Shown here piece by piece: positions 14,543 to 23,986 of a stretch of DNA of 64,000 nt; the first letter of the stretch is position 1; every line of letters begins with the position of its first letter. The stretch lies in contig NZ_JACSIT010000100.1 of assembly GCF_014349155.1 (NCBI RefSeq), positions 1 to 64,000 of the forward strand, in the 5' to 3' direction. The DNA is from Neolewinella lacunae. Its GTDB lineage: Bacteria > Bacteroidota > Bacteroidia > Chitinophagales > Saprospiraceae. Made by a program: the position numbers and the translations under genes. A model generated the notes under the pieces. It did not search any database, had not been told where the DNA came from, and saw nothing but the letters and a program-made list of their open reading frames with translations.

Positions 14543-14624
14543 TTCTCCCCTCTGGGGTTGGGGGGCCTTGCTCTCCCCCTTTGGGGGTTGGGGGGTATCC
14601 TTGCCTTGCACCTGCGGCCGCGCC
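14543..14624 (+). repeat. Composite repeat: two G-tract units plus 17-mer core
   Basis: Two units of CTCCCC(C)-TNTGGGG(G)-TTGGGGGG are followed by GCACCTGCGGCCGCGCC (14608-14624), ending 57 bp before the thiolase-like start codon, in the sense orientation. Confidence 0.85.
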
Positions 14625-14681
14625 CAAACCGCGAACCTTTAGGGTCCCGCTGCCTTTTGAAGTTTTAGTCCTTTCCGCCCC

Positions 14682-15896
14682 ATGCCAACCCAAGCCTTTA
14701 TCTACGATGTTTTGCGCAGCCCCCGGGGGCGGGCCGATGGTACGGACGACTTGTACGAGGTGAAACCCATTGATCTGCTCAGCCAGTGTTTGCGGGCCTT
14801 TCAGCGGCGCAGTGGCCGGGAGGACTTGCCGGCGGGCATTGACGACCTGATCATTGGCTGCAATACGCCGGCGGGCGACCAGGGCTACAACATTGCCCGG
14901 GCGGCGCTGCTCAACGCGGGCTGGGCACAGGCGCGCGGGGGCTTGCAAATCAACCGCTTCAACACTTCGGGGCTGGAGGCGATCAACCTCGCCGCTGCGC
15001 GCATTACGGCTGGTTACGGCAAAGTGATGATTGCCGGCGGATTGGAGTGTATGAGCCGCGTGCCGACCTACCTGAACAGCGGGCCGATGATGAATGATCC
15101 ATCAACGGTGATCAACAGCCACTACATTCCGCAGGGTGTGGCTGCCGACCTGGTAGCGAGTACCCACCGGATTTCCCGTGCCGACCTCGATGCCTACGCG
15201 CTGGCCAGCCACGCCAAGGCCATCGCTGCGGCCCAGGCCGGGCACTTCGCCGCCAGCCTGGAGACCATCACCGATGCCAACGGGCTGGTCATCCTGGCCG
15301 AAGACCGCATCCCGCGCCAAGACCTTACCACTGAGTTTCTAGGGGAACTTCCGCCCCGCTTCGCCGAAATGGGGCTGGCGGGCTTCAACGAAATGGCGCT
15401 GCACCGTTTTCCGCTCGTAGACCACATCGCCCACCTTCACACCACGGGCAATACCAGCAAGGCCGCCGACGGCTGCGCACTCTGTCTTTTGGGCGACCTG
15501 GAATCGGGTCGCAATCTCGGGCTTGAACCCCGCGCTAAAATCCGCGCCGTGGCCCTCAGTGCCGTTGACGCCACCCTCCTTTCCGGCGGCGTGAACGCCT
15601 GCGACCTGGCCCTGGAGCAGGCGGGCTTGCAGCGGCAGGACATCGACCTCTGGGAATTCAACGAGTCCTTTGCTGCCCCGACCATCCGTTTTCAGCAGCA
15701 GCTGGGCATCCCCGACGACCGCTTCAACGTCCTGGGCGGCGCCATTGCCCTGGGCGAACCCCTCGGGGCCGTGGGGGGGATGATGCTTTGCCACTTGCTC
15801 GACGAGCTGGAGCGGCGCGACCTGACCCTGGGCAGCCTCACCATCGACGCCGGGGCGGGCCTGGCCGTTTCCACCGTAGTAGAAAGGATCGCCTAA
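14682..15896 (+). CDS. Thiolase-fold protein lacking the catalytic Cys-His-Cys residues
   Basis: A 404-residue thiolase-superfamily protein, full length. It follows the acetyl-CoA acyltransferase pattern of the fatty-acid oxidation beta subunit throughout (EVKPIDLL, GCNTPAGDQGYNIAR, GGLECMSRVP, NESFAAP). The acylation-site block reads INRFNTSGLEAIN, with Asn where the nucleophilic Cys belongs. GGAIALGEPLG has Glu in place of the catalytic His. TIDAGAGLAVSTVVERI has Asp in place of the second Cys. The DNA codons confirm all three (AAC, GAA, GAC). The reading frame is intact and well conserved, so this is not simple decay. It sits 14 bp before the hydratase/dehydrogenase gene and probably forms a complex with it. 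Classical thiolysis is unlikely; a structural role or another chemistry is inferred. Confidence 0.85.
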   Translation: MPTQAFIYDVLRSPRGRADGTDDLYEVKPIDLLSQCLRAFQRRSGREDLPAGIDDLIIGCNTPAGDQGYNIARAALLNAGWAQARGGLQINRFNTSGLEAINLAAARITAGYGKVMIAGGLECMSRVPTYLNSGPMMNDPSTVINSHYIPQGVAADLVASTHRISRADLDAYALASHAKAIAAAQAGHFAASLETITDANGLVILAEDRIPRQDLTTEFLGELPPRFAEMGLAGFNEMALHRFPLVDHIAHLHTTGNTSKAADGCALCLLGDLESGRNLGLEPRAKIRAVALSAVDATLLSGGVNACDLALEQAGLQRQDIDLWEFNESFAAPTIRFQQQLGIPDDRFNVLGGAIALGEPLGAVGGMMLCHLLDELERRDLTLGSLTIDAGAGLAVSTVVERIA

Positions 15897-15910
15897 ACCC
15901 CAGTCCAACC

Positions 15911-18025
15911 ATGATCAACTACCGCAAAGACACCGACGATATCGTGACGCTGGTACTGGATATGTCCGGCCGCACCAGCAACCTGCTCAACCACCAGCTG
16001 GTCACTGCCTTCCAGCCCGTCATTGCCCATTTGCAAAAGGAGAAAGAAGCCCAGCGCCTGCGCGGCGTCATCATTGCTTCGGCGAAGAGCGATTTTTTGC
16101 AGGGCGGCGACCTGGCCTACCTGCGGCAGCTGACGGACCCTGCCGCCGCCTTCGCCTCGGCCCAGACGCTCAAGGCTTTCTTGCGCGACCTGGAGATGCC
16201 GGGCGTGCCCGTGGTGGCGGCCATCAACGGCGATGCCCTCGGCACGGGCTTCGAGCTGGCCCTGGCTTGCCACCACCGGATTGCGCTGGCCGACCCGAAA
16301 ATCCGCCTCGGTCATCCGGAAATAAAGATCGGCCTCATCCCCAGCGGCGGGGCGGTCATTCGCCTGATGTGGTTGCTGGGCATCGAGCGGGCCTTCCCGC
16401 TGCTGCTGGAGGGCCGGCGCTACAGCCCGCAGGAAGCCCTCAAAGTAGGTATCGTCGATGCCCTGGCCCAGGACCCCGCCGACCTCATCCGCAAGGCCAA
16501 AGCCTGGTTGCTCTCCGACCCACCCACGCGGCGGCCCTGGGACGATCCCGCCGGCACCATCCCCGGCGGTACGGCCGCCGACCCCAACCTTGGCCACCGC
16601 ATCCGCCTGCTCACCGCCCGCCTCTCGGCCGATAGCAACGACCTCTACCCGGCCTCCCGCGCGCTCATTGACCTGCTGGCCGAGGCATCGAAGCTCGACT
16701 TCACCACGGCCTACCGCCTCGACAGCCGCTACTACGCCAAGGTGGTTACGGGCGAAGTGAGCAAAAGCATGATTTCCACCTTCTGGTTTGAGAAGCAGGA
16801 AGTCCGCCGCGGCCTCGGGCGCCCCAAAGGCTACGGCAAATTCCGCCCCCGCCGCGTAGGCATCATCGGGGCGGGGCAGATGGGCTCCGGGATCGCTTTT
16901 CTGTGTTTGCGCAATGGACTGGAGGTGGTCCTTAAAGACGTTTCCCAGCCCATTGCCGACCGCGGCCGGGAGTACGTCGTGGAGCGCATTGACCAATACA
17001 TTGAGCGGGGAACCTTCCAGCCCCAGGAGCGGCAGGATTTGCTGCGGCGCATCACCACTACCGACAAATCCACCGACTTTGTGGGGTGCGACCTGGTCGT
17101 AGAGGCCGTTTTCGAGAACAAATCGATCAAGCAGAAAGTCACCCGCGAAGCCGAAGAGCAGCTCGACGAGTTTGCCATTTTTGCCACCAACACGATCTCC
17201 ATTCCCATCACCGAGCTGGGGGCGGAGAGCCTGCGGCCGGAGAACTACGTGGGGATTCACTTTTTCCCGCCAGCGGAGCAAACCAGCGTGGTGGAGATCG
17301 TTAAAGGGGAAAAGACGAGTGAGGAGACCATCGCGCGGGCTTTCGACTTTGCCACCGCCATCCGGAAGTTGCCGGTGGTGGTCAAAGACAGTTGGGGCTT
17401 CTTCGCCGCGCGCGTGCTCAATACTTACATTCTCGAAGGCGTCACGATGCTCAACGAAGGTTACCCTGCGGCGCTCATCGAGAACATGGGCCGGCAGGCG
17501 GGCATGAAGAGCGGGCCGCTGGCGCTGGCCGACGAACTGGGCCTGGCCCTGATCCTGCGCTACGAGCAGCAGGCGGCCCGGCACTACGGCGACCAGTACC
17601 AGCAGCACCCCGCCGTGCCCACCCTGCACAAAATGCTTGACGACCTGGGCCGCGCCGGCCGTCAGAAACGCGCGGGCTTTTACGAATACGAGGCAGATGG
17701 CTCGGCCCTGCTGTGGACGGACCTGGAAACCCACTTTCCCGTTACAAAGACCGATTACGACCGCCGGCGCATGAAAGACCGCTTCCTGTTCAGCCAGGTC
17801 ATCGAGTCGGGCTGGTGCCTGCAGGAAGGCGTCGTCACCGAACGGGCGGCGGCCAACCTCTGCAGCTGCTACGGCTGGGGCTTCCCCGCCTACACTGGCG
17901 GCGTCTTACGCTACGTCGAAAGCTACGGACGGGAGGCCTTCCTGGTGCGCTGCGGCGAACTGATGGAACGCTACGGGCAGCGCTTCCGGGCACCGAAGTA
18001 CCTGCGGGAGTCGATGAGTGAATGA
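15911..18025 (+). CDS. Enoyl-CoA hydratase / 3-hydroxyacyl-CoA dehydrogenase fusion
   Basis: A 704-residue bifunctional enzyme of fatty-acid beta-oxidation (FadB/FadJ type). The hydratase domain (about 1-230) keeps both catalytic glutamates, in GTGFELALACHH and GHPEIKIGLIP. The dehydrogenase starts with the NAD motif VGIIGAGQMGSGIAF (near 316) and retains the active-site pair, His in GIHFFPP and Glu in VVEIV. The block DSWGFFAARV has Ala where Asn or Ser is common. The start at ATG 15911 was chosen because it begins the hydratase fold; the open frame continues 5' into the thiolase-like gene. It is co-transcribed with that gene (14 bp gap). Confidence 0.9.
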   Translation: MINYRKDTDDIVTLVLDMSGRTSNLLNHQLVTAFQPVIAHLQKEKEAQRLRGVIIASAKSDFLQGGDLAYLRQLTDPAAAFASAQTLKAFLRDLEMPGVPVVAAINGDALGTGFELALACHHRIALADPKIRLGHPEIKIGLIPSGGAVIRLMWLLGIERAFPLLLEGRRYSPQEALKVGIVDALAQDPADLIRKAKAWLLSDPPTRRPWDDPAGTIPGGTAADPNLGHRIRLLTARLSADSNDLYPASRALIDLLAEASKLDFTTAYRLDSRYYAKVVTGEVSKSMISTFWFEKQEVRRGLGRPKGYGKFRPRRVGIIGAGQMGSGIAFLCLRNGLEVVLKDVSQPIADRGREYVVERIDQYIERGTFQPQERQDLLRRITTTDKSTDFVGCDLVVEAVFENKSIKQKVTREAEEQLDEFAIFATNTISIPITELGAESLRPENYVGIHFFPPAEQTSVVEIVKGEKTSEETIARAFDFATAIRKLPVVVKDSWGFFAARVLNTYILEGVTMLNEGYPAALIENMGRQAGMKSGPLALADELGLALILRYEQQAARHYGDQYQQHPAVPTLHKMLDDLGRAGRQKRAGFYEYEADGSALLWTDLETHFPVTKTDYDRRRMKDRFLFSQVIESGWCLQEGVVTERAAANLCSCYGWGFPAYTGGVLRYVESYGREAFLVRCGELMERYGQRFRAPKYLRESMSE

Positions 18026-18495
18026 GTGAATGAGTGAATTAATGCGTGCCCGCCGTAGGCAGCAGCCTAGCTAATGCGTGACAGCCCTACGCAGCAGCGC
18101 AGTTATACTGACAACAAACAAGCTTTTGCCGACTTTTTTAATTTTGCGGTGAGGCTAGGATGATCCCGCACTTTCGGCTACCATTGCCGCTTGGGACTCC
18201 TGGTCTTTTTTCCGCTTACGGCGTTGGCGGTTGCTTAGTGGAGCATCTTGTGACTGGGACTGAAAGCGCCGCGCAGCATCCATAATCCGGGGATGCCCAC
18301 CTCCCGCCGCGCAGTTTCAGTACTCTAGGGGTAGCCACATCAGGAAACTGCAGCGCAGCTTCTTTTTTCACCACTAAGCAAGTAAGGGTCACTAAGGGGC
18401 ACTAAGCAATTCGAAACGTACCGAAAACTCCCTTCCTCCTTTATTCCTTTCCTCCTTTCCCCTTTATTCCTTTCCCCCTTTATTCCTTTCCCCCT
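18026..18495. other. 470-bp intergenic region with structured repeats
   Basis: No gene seen. It starts with GAGTGAAT words and a CGCCGTAGGCAGCAGC repeat. Around 18260-18328 is a nested structure: outer arms ACTGAAA/TTTCAGT and an inner hairpin GCATCC/GGATGC, similar to one at 44960-44990. TTAGTG/CACTAAG words follow near 18370. 18431-18510 is a run of CCTTTATTCCTTTCCCC-type pyrimidine repeats. Confidence 0.6.
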
Positions 18496-19464
18496 TTATT
18501 CCTTTCCCCTGTCCTCCCTGCCCACGAAAGGCACCGCATACTGGCCCAGTTCCCGCCCAGCGTGGCTGTTGGGGAAGATGGTGCGGGCTTCTTCTTCGTG
18601 GTCGGTCAGGCTGGCGTAGCGGCTGCTGAAGTGGCCCATTACTAGTTCGCCAGCCCCGGCGTCGTGGGCTACGGTAGCGGCCTGGCGGGCGGTGGAGTGG
18701 CCGCGTTGCTGGGCTTCGTCGCGCAGATCATCCAGGAAGCTGGCTTCGTGGTAGAGCAGGTCAACGCCCCGGACGTGGCTGGCCAGCTCCGGGAAGTACT
18801 GGGTATCCGAGCAGTAGGCAAAGCTGCGTGGTGGCGGGGCGGGGCTCACCAATTCAGCGTGGGGAATCACCTGGCCATCGGGCGTGTGGTAGTCGCCACC
18901 GGACTTAATGGCAGGGATGGCGGGCCAGGGAATGGCGTATTCCGCGATTTTATCCGAGCGGATATTTCCCGCGCGGGGCGTTTCGCGCAGCAGGTAGCCG
19001 TTGGTTGGCACCCGGTGTTGCAGGGGGAAAGAGAGCACTTCCAGGCCAGGGAGCGAAAGAAGGGGCTCCGGGGCGGTGGCGGAGTAAGTCCGGAATTCCA
19101 GAGGGTAGGGCATCGGGAAGCGGTCCAACTCAAATAAGGGACTCAGGCGCGGCCGCAGGTGCTGGGGAGAGACAATGAGCAATGGTGCCGTACGCCCGCT
19201 GAGCGACAAGCTGCTGAGCAAGCCCGGCAGCCCAAAGTAGTGGTCTCCGTGTAAGTGGGAGATGAGGATGGTACTGCAACGCCCCAGGCTGAGCCCTGCC
19301 CGCTGCAACTGCATTTGGGTCCCTTCGCCGCAGTCGATCAAGACGTCAGTCAGCGGCGTTTGCAGGAAAACGCCGGAGCAGTTGCGGCCGTGGGCGGGTA
19401 CGGAGCCGCTGGTGCCCAAGACGGTGAGGGAAAATGGCAGGGAGGCGGAAGCAGACATGGCCAA
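18496..19464 (-). CDS. rnz: Ribonuclease Z
   Basis: A 322-residue metallo-beta-lactamase-fold endonuclease that trims tRNA 3' ends. The zinc signature ISHLHGDHYFGLPGLL (near 68-83) is intact. NCSGVFLQTPLTDVLIDCGEGTQ precedes it, and later ligands are in YCSDTQYFPEL, YHEASFLDD and MGHFSSRY. Length is normal for the short bacterial form. A start six bases downstream (19458) is equally plausible. The coding sequence contains a perfect copy of the 17-mer repeat (19146-19162), read here as HLRPRL. It is followed, on the same strand, by the gap downstream of the fatty-acid genes; the STAS gene lies upstream, probably in the same unit. Confidence 0.93.
   Translation of the reverse strand: MAMSASASLPFSLTVLGTSGSVPAHGRNCSGVFLQTPLTDVLIDCGEGTQMQLQRAGLSLGRCSTILISHLHGDHYFGLPGLLSSLSLSGRTAPLLIVSPQHLRPRLSPLFELDRFPMPYPLEFRTYSATAPEPLLSLPGLEVLSFPLQHRVPTNGYLLRETPRAGNIRSDKIAEYAIPWPAIPAIKSGGDYHTPDGQVIPHAELVSPAPPPRSFAYCSDTQYFPELASHVRGVDLLYHEASFLDDLRDEAQQRGHSTARQAATVAHDAGAGELVMGHFSSRYASLTDHEEEARTIFPNSHAGRELGQYAVPFVGREDRGKE
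19146..19162 (-). repeat. 17-mer repeat core inside the rnz reading frame
   Basis: A perfect GCACCTGCGGCCGCGCC on the minus strand, in frame within rnz. No G-tract unit accompanies it. Confidence 0.85.
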
Positions 19465-19567
19465 GGGGGCATTGGTGGTTCAACTATAGGCTTCCGCTAA
19501 CCGCCCCGTCGCCAGGATAGTTGCACCAACCCCTACCGGGGAATCAACGCCGGGACTTGCAGCTGGC

Positions 19568-19969
19568 TTAGAGTTCGTCGCTTTCCAGGTCGCCTTCGGC
19601 TTCGGCCTGCAGGTCGCGCTGGAGTTCTTCCATCAGGACGAAGTCGGTGGATTCCGACAGGGTAGGGAGGATGGTGAGGACGGAATCTACTTTAGAGATT
19701 TCGACGAGGCGCTTCACGGCCGGATGGTCTACGCCGGTAACGACGAAGGTACCGAGGTTGGTCCACAGACGGCGGGCGGTGAGGATGGCGCTCAGGCCAG
19801 AGCTATCGACGTACTTGACCGAGCTGAGGTCGAGAATGAGGTTGGTAATGCCTTCATTGGCGAGGATTACGAACTCCGATTTCAGTTGCGGTGCTACGCC
19901 AGAGTTGAGGTTCTCCTCCTCGGGCTTGATGATGCTGTAACGCTCCTGCTTATCGATGCTGAATTTCAT
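19568..19969 (-). CDS. STAS-domain protein (anti-sigma-factor antagonist-like)
   Basis: A 133-residue protein with one STAS domain (about 1-110). It has the central motif LILDLSSVKYVDSSGLSAIL, including the serine usually phosphorylated in SpoIIAA-type antagonists, and an acidic tail (EAEGDLESDEL). Family members relieve anti-sigma or kinase repression in partner switching. No kinase or phosphatase partner is nearby. It lies 103 bp upstream of rnz on the same strand; the pairing with rnz is, to my knowledge, common in this phylum. Confidence 0.85.
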   Translation of the reverse strand: MKFSIDKQERYSIIKPEEENLNSGVAPQLKSEFVILANEGITNLILDLSSVKYVDSSGLSAILTARRLWTNLGTFVVTGVDHPAVKRLVEISKVDSVLTILPTLSESTDFVLMEELQRDLQAEAEGDLESDEL

Positions 19970-20417
19970 ACCGTGCTAAATCTTATTTCGCGCAAAGGTA
20001 GCTTTTTCTGCGAAGCCGTGATGACCCTGCTTGCTTTTACTTTTCCAGGGGGAGCAGGCCCGCCATTGAAAACGGTGGTGCCGGGGGAGGAGAAGACTCC
20101 CGCGAGGGGAGAATTGTCGCGAAAGGCAGCTCCGGGTAGGGTCATTCCCCAACCAAATCGGGCAATTCTTTGTTTTGATTCCCAGTTGGACGACCCGAGA
20201 ACTTGGCTGTACCCCCAACCGGCGATCTGTCAGGTTCTTTTGTCAGGCGGCGGTGCATGGCACGGTTATTCCACGGAAGGTTATACTTTCAACACGGCGG
20301 AACCTTATATTTCCGCCCTAACTGAAGTCTGGCCAACTGCATTGCTCCCTGGTTCCTTACCCGGCACCTGCGTCAGCGCCCGACACTCTCCATTTAGCAC
20401 CGACAAAAATTTACCAA
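19970..20417. other. 448-bp divergent intergenic region (STAS / clpC)
   Basis: No gene supported. The minus-strand promoter element near 19993 serves the STAS gene. A variant 17-mer core, GCACCTGCGTCAGCGCC, lies at 20364-20380, sense to clpC and 37 bp before its start. No convincing CIRCE or CtsR-like operator was seen. Confidence 0.55.
19993..20000 (-). promoter_or_regulatory. Bacteroidota -7 element TACCTTTG (minus strand)
   Basis: An exact TAnnTTTG match 23 bp before the STAS start codon. Confidence 0.45.
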
Positions 20418-22985
20418 ATGAATCCTAGTCAGCGGGAATTTAACCCCGAAATAAAGAAAGCCATGGCCCGGGGCAAAATGGAAGCCGAGAAGATGGGACA
20501 CGCCTACGTGGGCCCCGAGCACCTGCTGCTGGGCGTACTGAGCCTGCCCGATTCCCTGGCCAACCGGGTGCTCCGCAACCTGTCCGTCGACCTGGATGCG
20601 CTCAAAGAAGCCGTCCGGGAAAACGTCAACCGCATCGGCGGGCAAACCAGTGGCCACACTATTTCTCAACTGCCCTTAAACGACAAAGCCGACCGCGTGC
20701 TCAAGGTGACCTTTCTGGAAGCCAAAGCCCTGAAAACCTCCGTGGTCAGCTCCGAACATCTCATCCTGTCTATTCTGCGCAACAAGGAACTGCCGGCGGC
20801 CAAAATCCTCCGCCAGTTTGAAGTGGAATACGACATTTACAAAGCAGAACTCGATTACGTGAAAGACGAAAAAGATTTTACCGAAGACCTCGACCTGCCC
20901 CTGAACCAAGCCCCCGACGAAGGAGATTCCTACGACGAGGACGGCGACCAGGGCCGGGGTTTCCAGGGCGGCCAGCGCAAAGCCGGTAACGCCAAAAGCC
21001 GCACCCCCGTGCTGGATAATTTCGGCCGCGACATCACCTCCCTGGCCGACGAAAACAAGCTGGACCCCATCATCGGCCGCGAGACCGAGATTGAGCGCGT
21101 CAGCCAGATCCTCAGCCGCCGCAAGAAAAACAACCCGATCCTCATCGGCGAACCCGGGGTGGGCAAGACCGCCATCGTGGAAGGTCTGGCCCTGCGGATC
21201 AAGGAAAAGCGCGTCAGCCGTACCCTCTTCGATAAGCGCATCGTGATGCTCGACCTGGCCGCCCTGGTGGCCGGCACGAAGTACCGCGGGCAGTTTGAAG
21301 AGCGGATGAAGGCCATCATGACGGAGCTCGAAAAGAGCCGCGACGTGATCCTGTTCATCGACGAGATCCACACCATCGTGGGGGCCGGCGGTGCTACCGG
21401 TTCGCTCGACGCCAGCAACATCTTCAAACCCGCCCTGGCGCGGGGCGAACTGCAGTGCATCGGTGCTTCCACCCTGGATGAATACCGCCAGCACATCGAA
21501 AAAGATGGTGCCCTCGACCGTCGCTTCCAGAAAGTGCTCGTCAATCCCCCCAGCGCCGAAGAAGCCGTACACATCCTCAACAACATCAAACCCAAGTACG
21601 AGGAGTTCCACAACGTGAACTACTCCGAAGATGCCATCGAGGCCTGTGTGAAGCTCAGCGACCGCTACATTACCGACCGTTTCCTGCCCGATAAGGCCAT
21701 TGACGTGCTCGACGAGGTAGGTGCCCGCACCCACCTCAAAAACATCAGCGTGCCGAAGCACATCGAGGAGGTGGAAGCCAAAATCGAGGAAGTCCGCGAG
21801 CAGAAAAACGCCGCCGTCAAAGGGCAGCAGTACGAAAAAGCGGCGGACCTGCGCGATCAGGAAAGCAAGCTCCAGCGCTCGCTCGAAGAGGCCAAGCTGA
21901 AGTGGGAGGAGGATTCCAAGACCCGACGTTACCCCGTCAACGAGGAAGACATCGCCGAGGTCGTTTCGATGATGACCGGCATTCCCGTCCGGCGCGTCGC
22001 CCAGAACGAGAGCAAGAAGCTCGTCAATATGGAGAAAGATCTCCAGCAGGCCATCATTGGCCAGGACGATGCCATTACCAAGGTGACGAAGGCCATCCAG
22101 CGCAACCGCGTGGGCCTCAAGAACCCCAAGAAGCCCATCGGTACTTTCATCTTCCTGGGCCCCACCGGCGTAGGTAAGACGGAGCTGGCCAAAGCCCTGG
22201 CGAAGTACATCTTCGATAGTGAAGACAGCCTGATCCGCATCGATATGTCGGAGTACATGGAAAAATTCAGCGTCAGCCGCCTCATCGGGGCCCCTCCCGG
22301 TTACGTAGGCTACGAGGAAGGTGGCCAGCTGACGGAGAAAGTCCGGCGCAAGCCCTACAGCGTCATCCTGCTCGACGAGATCGAAAAGGCCCACCCCGAC
22401 GTCTACAACATCATGCTGCAGGTGCTCGACGACGGTCAGCTGACCGACGGCATGGGACGCAAGGTCGACTTCAAGAACACGATGATCATCATGACCTCCA
22501 ACATTGGTGTACGCCAGCTCAAAGACTTCGGTCAGGGCGTCGGCTTCGCCACCAAGGCGCGGGAAGCCAACGCTGAAGAGAACAGCAAGGCGGTGATCAA
22601 TAATGCCCTGAAGCGCACCTTCTCTCCCGAGTTCCTGAACCGGATTGACGACGTGGTGATCTTCAATGCCCTGGGCCAGGACGAGATTTTCCGCATCATC
22701 GACATTGCCCTGGACGACCTCTACAAGCGCCTCACCGGCCTGGAATTCAGCCTCGAGCTGGACGAGGAAGCCAAGAAGTTTGTCGCCGAGAAAGGGTTCG
22801 ACCCGCAGTTCGGTGCCCGGCCCCTGCACCGCGCCATCCAGAAGTACATCGAGTACCCACTGGCCGAATTCATCCTTAACAACAACCCGGGCGGTGGTGC
22901 CAAGCTGATCGCCCAGATGAACGAGGAAAAAGACGGCCTGACCATTCTGCAAAGCGAAGCCGTAGTGGAAGACTCCAAGGAGTAA
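20418..22985 (+). CDS. clpC: ATP-dependent protease ATPase subunit ClpC
   Basis: An 855-residue Clp/Hsp100 unfoldase that feeds substrates to ClpP. Layout: double Clp-N repeat (about 1-145), an acidic linker, first AAA+ domain with [13 protein letters not shown] (near 244) and [16 protein letters not shown], a short middle domain with a UVR motif ([16 protein letters not shown], near 473), and second AAA+ domain with [13 protein letters not shown] (near 581) and [14 protein letters not shown]. The short middle domain with UVR marks ClpC rather than ClpB. It is followed by two hairpins, so it is probably a single-gene unit. Confidence 0.95.
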   Translation: MNPSQREFNPEIKKAMARGKMEAEKMGHAYVGPEHLLLGVLSLPDSLANRVLRNLSVDLDALKEAVRENVNRIGGQTSGHTISQLPLNDKADRVLKVTFLEAKALKTSVVSSEHLILSILRNKELPAAKILRQFEVEYDIYKAELDYVKDEKDFTEDLDLPLNQAPDEGDSYDEDGDQGRGFQGGQRKAGNAKSRTPVLDNFGRDITSLADENKLDPIIGRETEIERVSQILSRRKKNNPILIGEPGVGKTAIVEGLALRIKEKRVSRTLFDKRIVMLDLAALVAGTKYRGQFEERMKAIMTELEKSRDVILFIDEIHTIVGAGGATGSLDASNIFKPALARGELQCIGASTLDEYRQHIEKDGALDRRFQKVLVNPPSAEEAVHILNNIKPKYEEFHNVNYSEDAIEACVKLSDRYITDRFLPDKAIDVLDEVGARTHLKNISVPKHIEEVEAKIEEVREQKNAAVKGQQYEKAADLRDQESKLQRSLEEAKLKWEEDSKTRRYPVNEEDIAEVVSMMTGIPVRRVAQNESKKLVNMEKDLQQAIIGQDDAITKVTKAIQRNRVGLKNPKKPIGTFIFLGPTGVGKTELAKALAKYIFDSEDSLIRIDMSEYMEKFSVSRLIGAPPGYVGYEEGGQLTEKVRRKPYSVILLDEIEKAHPDVYNIMLQVLDDGQLTDGMGRKVDFKNTMIIMTSNIGVRQLKDFGQGVGFATKAREANAEENSKAVINNALKRTFSPEFLNRIDDVVIFNALGQDEIFRIIDIALDDLYKRLTGLEFSLELDEEAKKFVAEKGFDPQFGARPLHRAIQKYIEYPLAEFILNNNPGGGAKLIAQMNEEKDGLTILQSEAVVEDSKE

Positions 22986-23003
22986 GTCACCGGGCGATAG
23001 CAA

Positions 23004-23034
23004 CGGACCGGAGAGGATTTTTCTCTAAGGTCCG
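23004..23034 (+). terminator. Hairpin after clpC
   Basis: CGGACC/GGTCCG outer stem and GAGAG/CTCT inner stem with a T-rich loop, 18 bp after the stop codon. Confidence 0.5.
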
Positions 23035-23059
23035 GTAGTAAATAATGCCTACCTTTGAG

Positions 23060-23094
23060 GCGAGCCGGGGGATTTTCCCCTGGCTCGCGTCGTT
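23060..23094 (+). terminator. Strong intrinsic terminator after clpC
   Basis: GCGAGCCGGGGG pairs with CCCCTGGCTCGC around a short ATTTT loop, with one bulge, followed by GTCGTTTT. A TACCTTTG sequence (23050-23057) directly precedes it and could instead be an infC promoter element. Confidence 0.65.
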
Positions 23095-23226
23095 TTGGAC
23101 CCTTTACCCGGCAAAAACGATCTGAGGTGGAACATTATCCGGCCCTAAAGCCTTAATATTGTATTCCATTGCGCCTGCACCACCCCGGTGAGCGCCAATT
23201 ATCTTTAAACTAAATGACCATTTTAC

Positions 23227-23916
23227 TTGGGTAGAAGAAGAGGAGGCGGCGGCCGCAAACGCACTTTTACTAGGGAGGACACCGCTCCCAAGCACCGCAT
23301 TAACGATATGATCCGGGTCCCGGAAGTTCGCCTGGTGGGCGACGACGTTGAGGACCTGGCCGCCGAGCTGAATGCGCCTATCAAAGCCGGTGACGTTTAC
23401 GATACCCGCCGCGTTAAGCAGTGGGCCCGCGAAGCAGACCTGGACCTGGTCGAAATCAGCCCCAATGCGGAACCACCCGTAGTCAAAATCATTGACTACC
23501 GTAAGTTCCTGTACCAACAAAAGCAGCGGGACAAAGAAATGAAGGCCAAGACGGTGAAAACCGTGGTCAAAGAGGTTCGCTTCGGCCCCAACATGGGCGA
23601 GCACGACTTTGAATTCAAACTGCGCCACGCCCGCGCCTTCCTCGAAGACGGAGCCAAGGTGAAAGCCTACGTCCAGTTTCGCGGTCGCAGTATCGTCTTT
23701 AAAGACCGGGGGGAACTCCTCCTGCTGCGCTTCATGAAAGAGCTCGAAGACGTAGGTAGTGCCGAAGCCATGCCAAAAATGGAAAAGCGGCGCATGAACG
23801 TCATGATTGCTCCTAAGAAACGCAAGAAGGGCGAAGCACCCAAGAAGAAAGAAGGTGCAGCACCCGTTGAAAAGCCGGATTACTCCATCGACTTGAGCAA
23901 GCTCGAAGAAGAATAG
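23227..23916 (+). CDS. infC: Translation initiation factor IF-3
   Basis: A 229-residue initiation factor that binds the 30S subunit and checks start-codon selection. N-domain about 20-95 (HRINDMIRVPEVRLVG, DLDLVEISPNAEPPVVKIIDYRKF), linker, and C-domain about 100-190 (VKEVRFGPNMGEHDFEFKL). A lysine-rich tail of about 40 residues is longer than in enteric IF-3. The only in-frame start upstream of conserved sequence is TTG at 23227; an in-frame stop (23215) excludes a longer form. Rare start codons are known for infC and underlie autoregulation elsewhere. The usual rpmI-rplT partners do not follow; a terminator and a converging gene do. Confidence 0.94.
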   Translation: MGRRRGGGGRKRTFTREDTAPKHRINDMIRVPEVRLVGDDVEDLAAELNAPIKAGDVYDTRRVKQWAREADLDLVEISPNAEPPVVKIIDYRKFLYQQKQRDKEMKAKTVKTVVKEVRFGPNMGEHDFEFKLRHARAFLEDGAKVKAYVQFRGRSIVFKDRGELLLLRFMKELEDVGSAEAMPKMEKRRMNVMIAPKKRKKGEAPKKKEGAAPVEKPDYSIDLSKLEEE

Positions 23917-23943
23917 GCTTTCGTTTGTCGTAAAAACTATTTT

Positions 23944-23982
23944 GCAAAATCCCCCCGGTGCTTTGGTGCCGGGGGGATTTGC
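23944..23982. terminator. Bidirectional terminator between infC and esterase gene
   Basis: GCAAAATCCCCCCGG pairs with CCGGGGGGATTTGC (one bulge) around a 10-nt loop. T-rich DNA lies on both sides, and both neighbouring genes end here. Confidence 0.8.
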
Positions 23983-23986
23983 ATTT

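Noticed and set aside
15788-15910. Longer start for the hydratase/dehydrogenase overlapping the thiolase-like gene
   Set aside because: The extra 41 residues are arginine/proline-rich out-of-frame translation of the preceding gene; homology starts at the ATG at 15911.
15893-17734. 613-codon minus-strand frame
   Set aside because: Antisense to the hydratase/dehydrogenase gene, whose motifs are unambiguous.
19724-20428. 234-codon plus-strand frame between the STAS gene and clpC
   Set aside because: Its first part is antisense to the STAS gene and its second part covers the clpC promoter region and a repeat variant; no domain seen.
20676-23003. 775-codon minus-strand frame
   Set aside because: Shadow of clpC; high GC at third positions opens antisense frames throughout this window.
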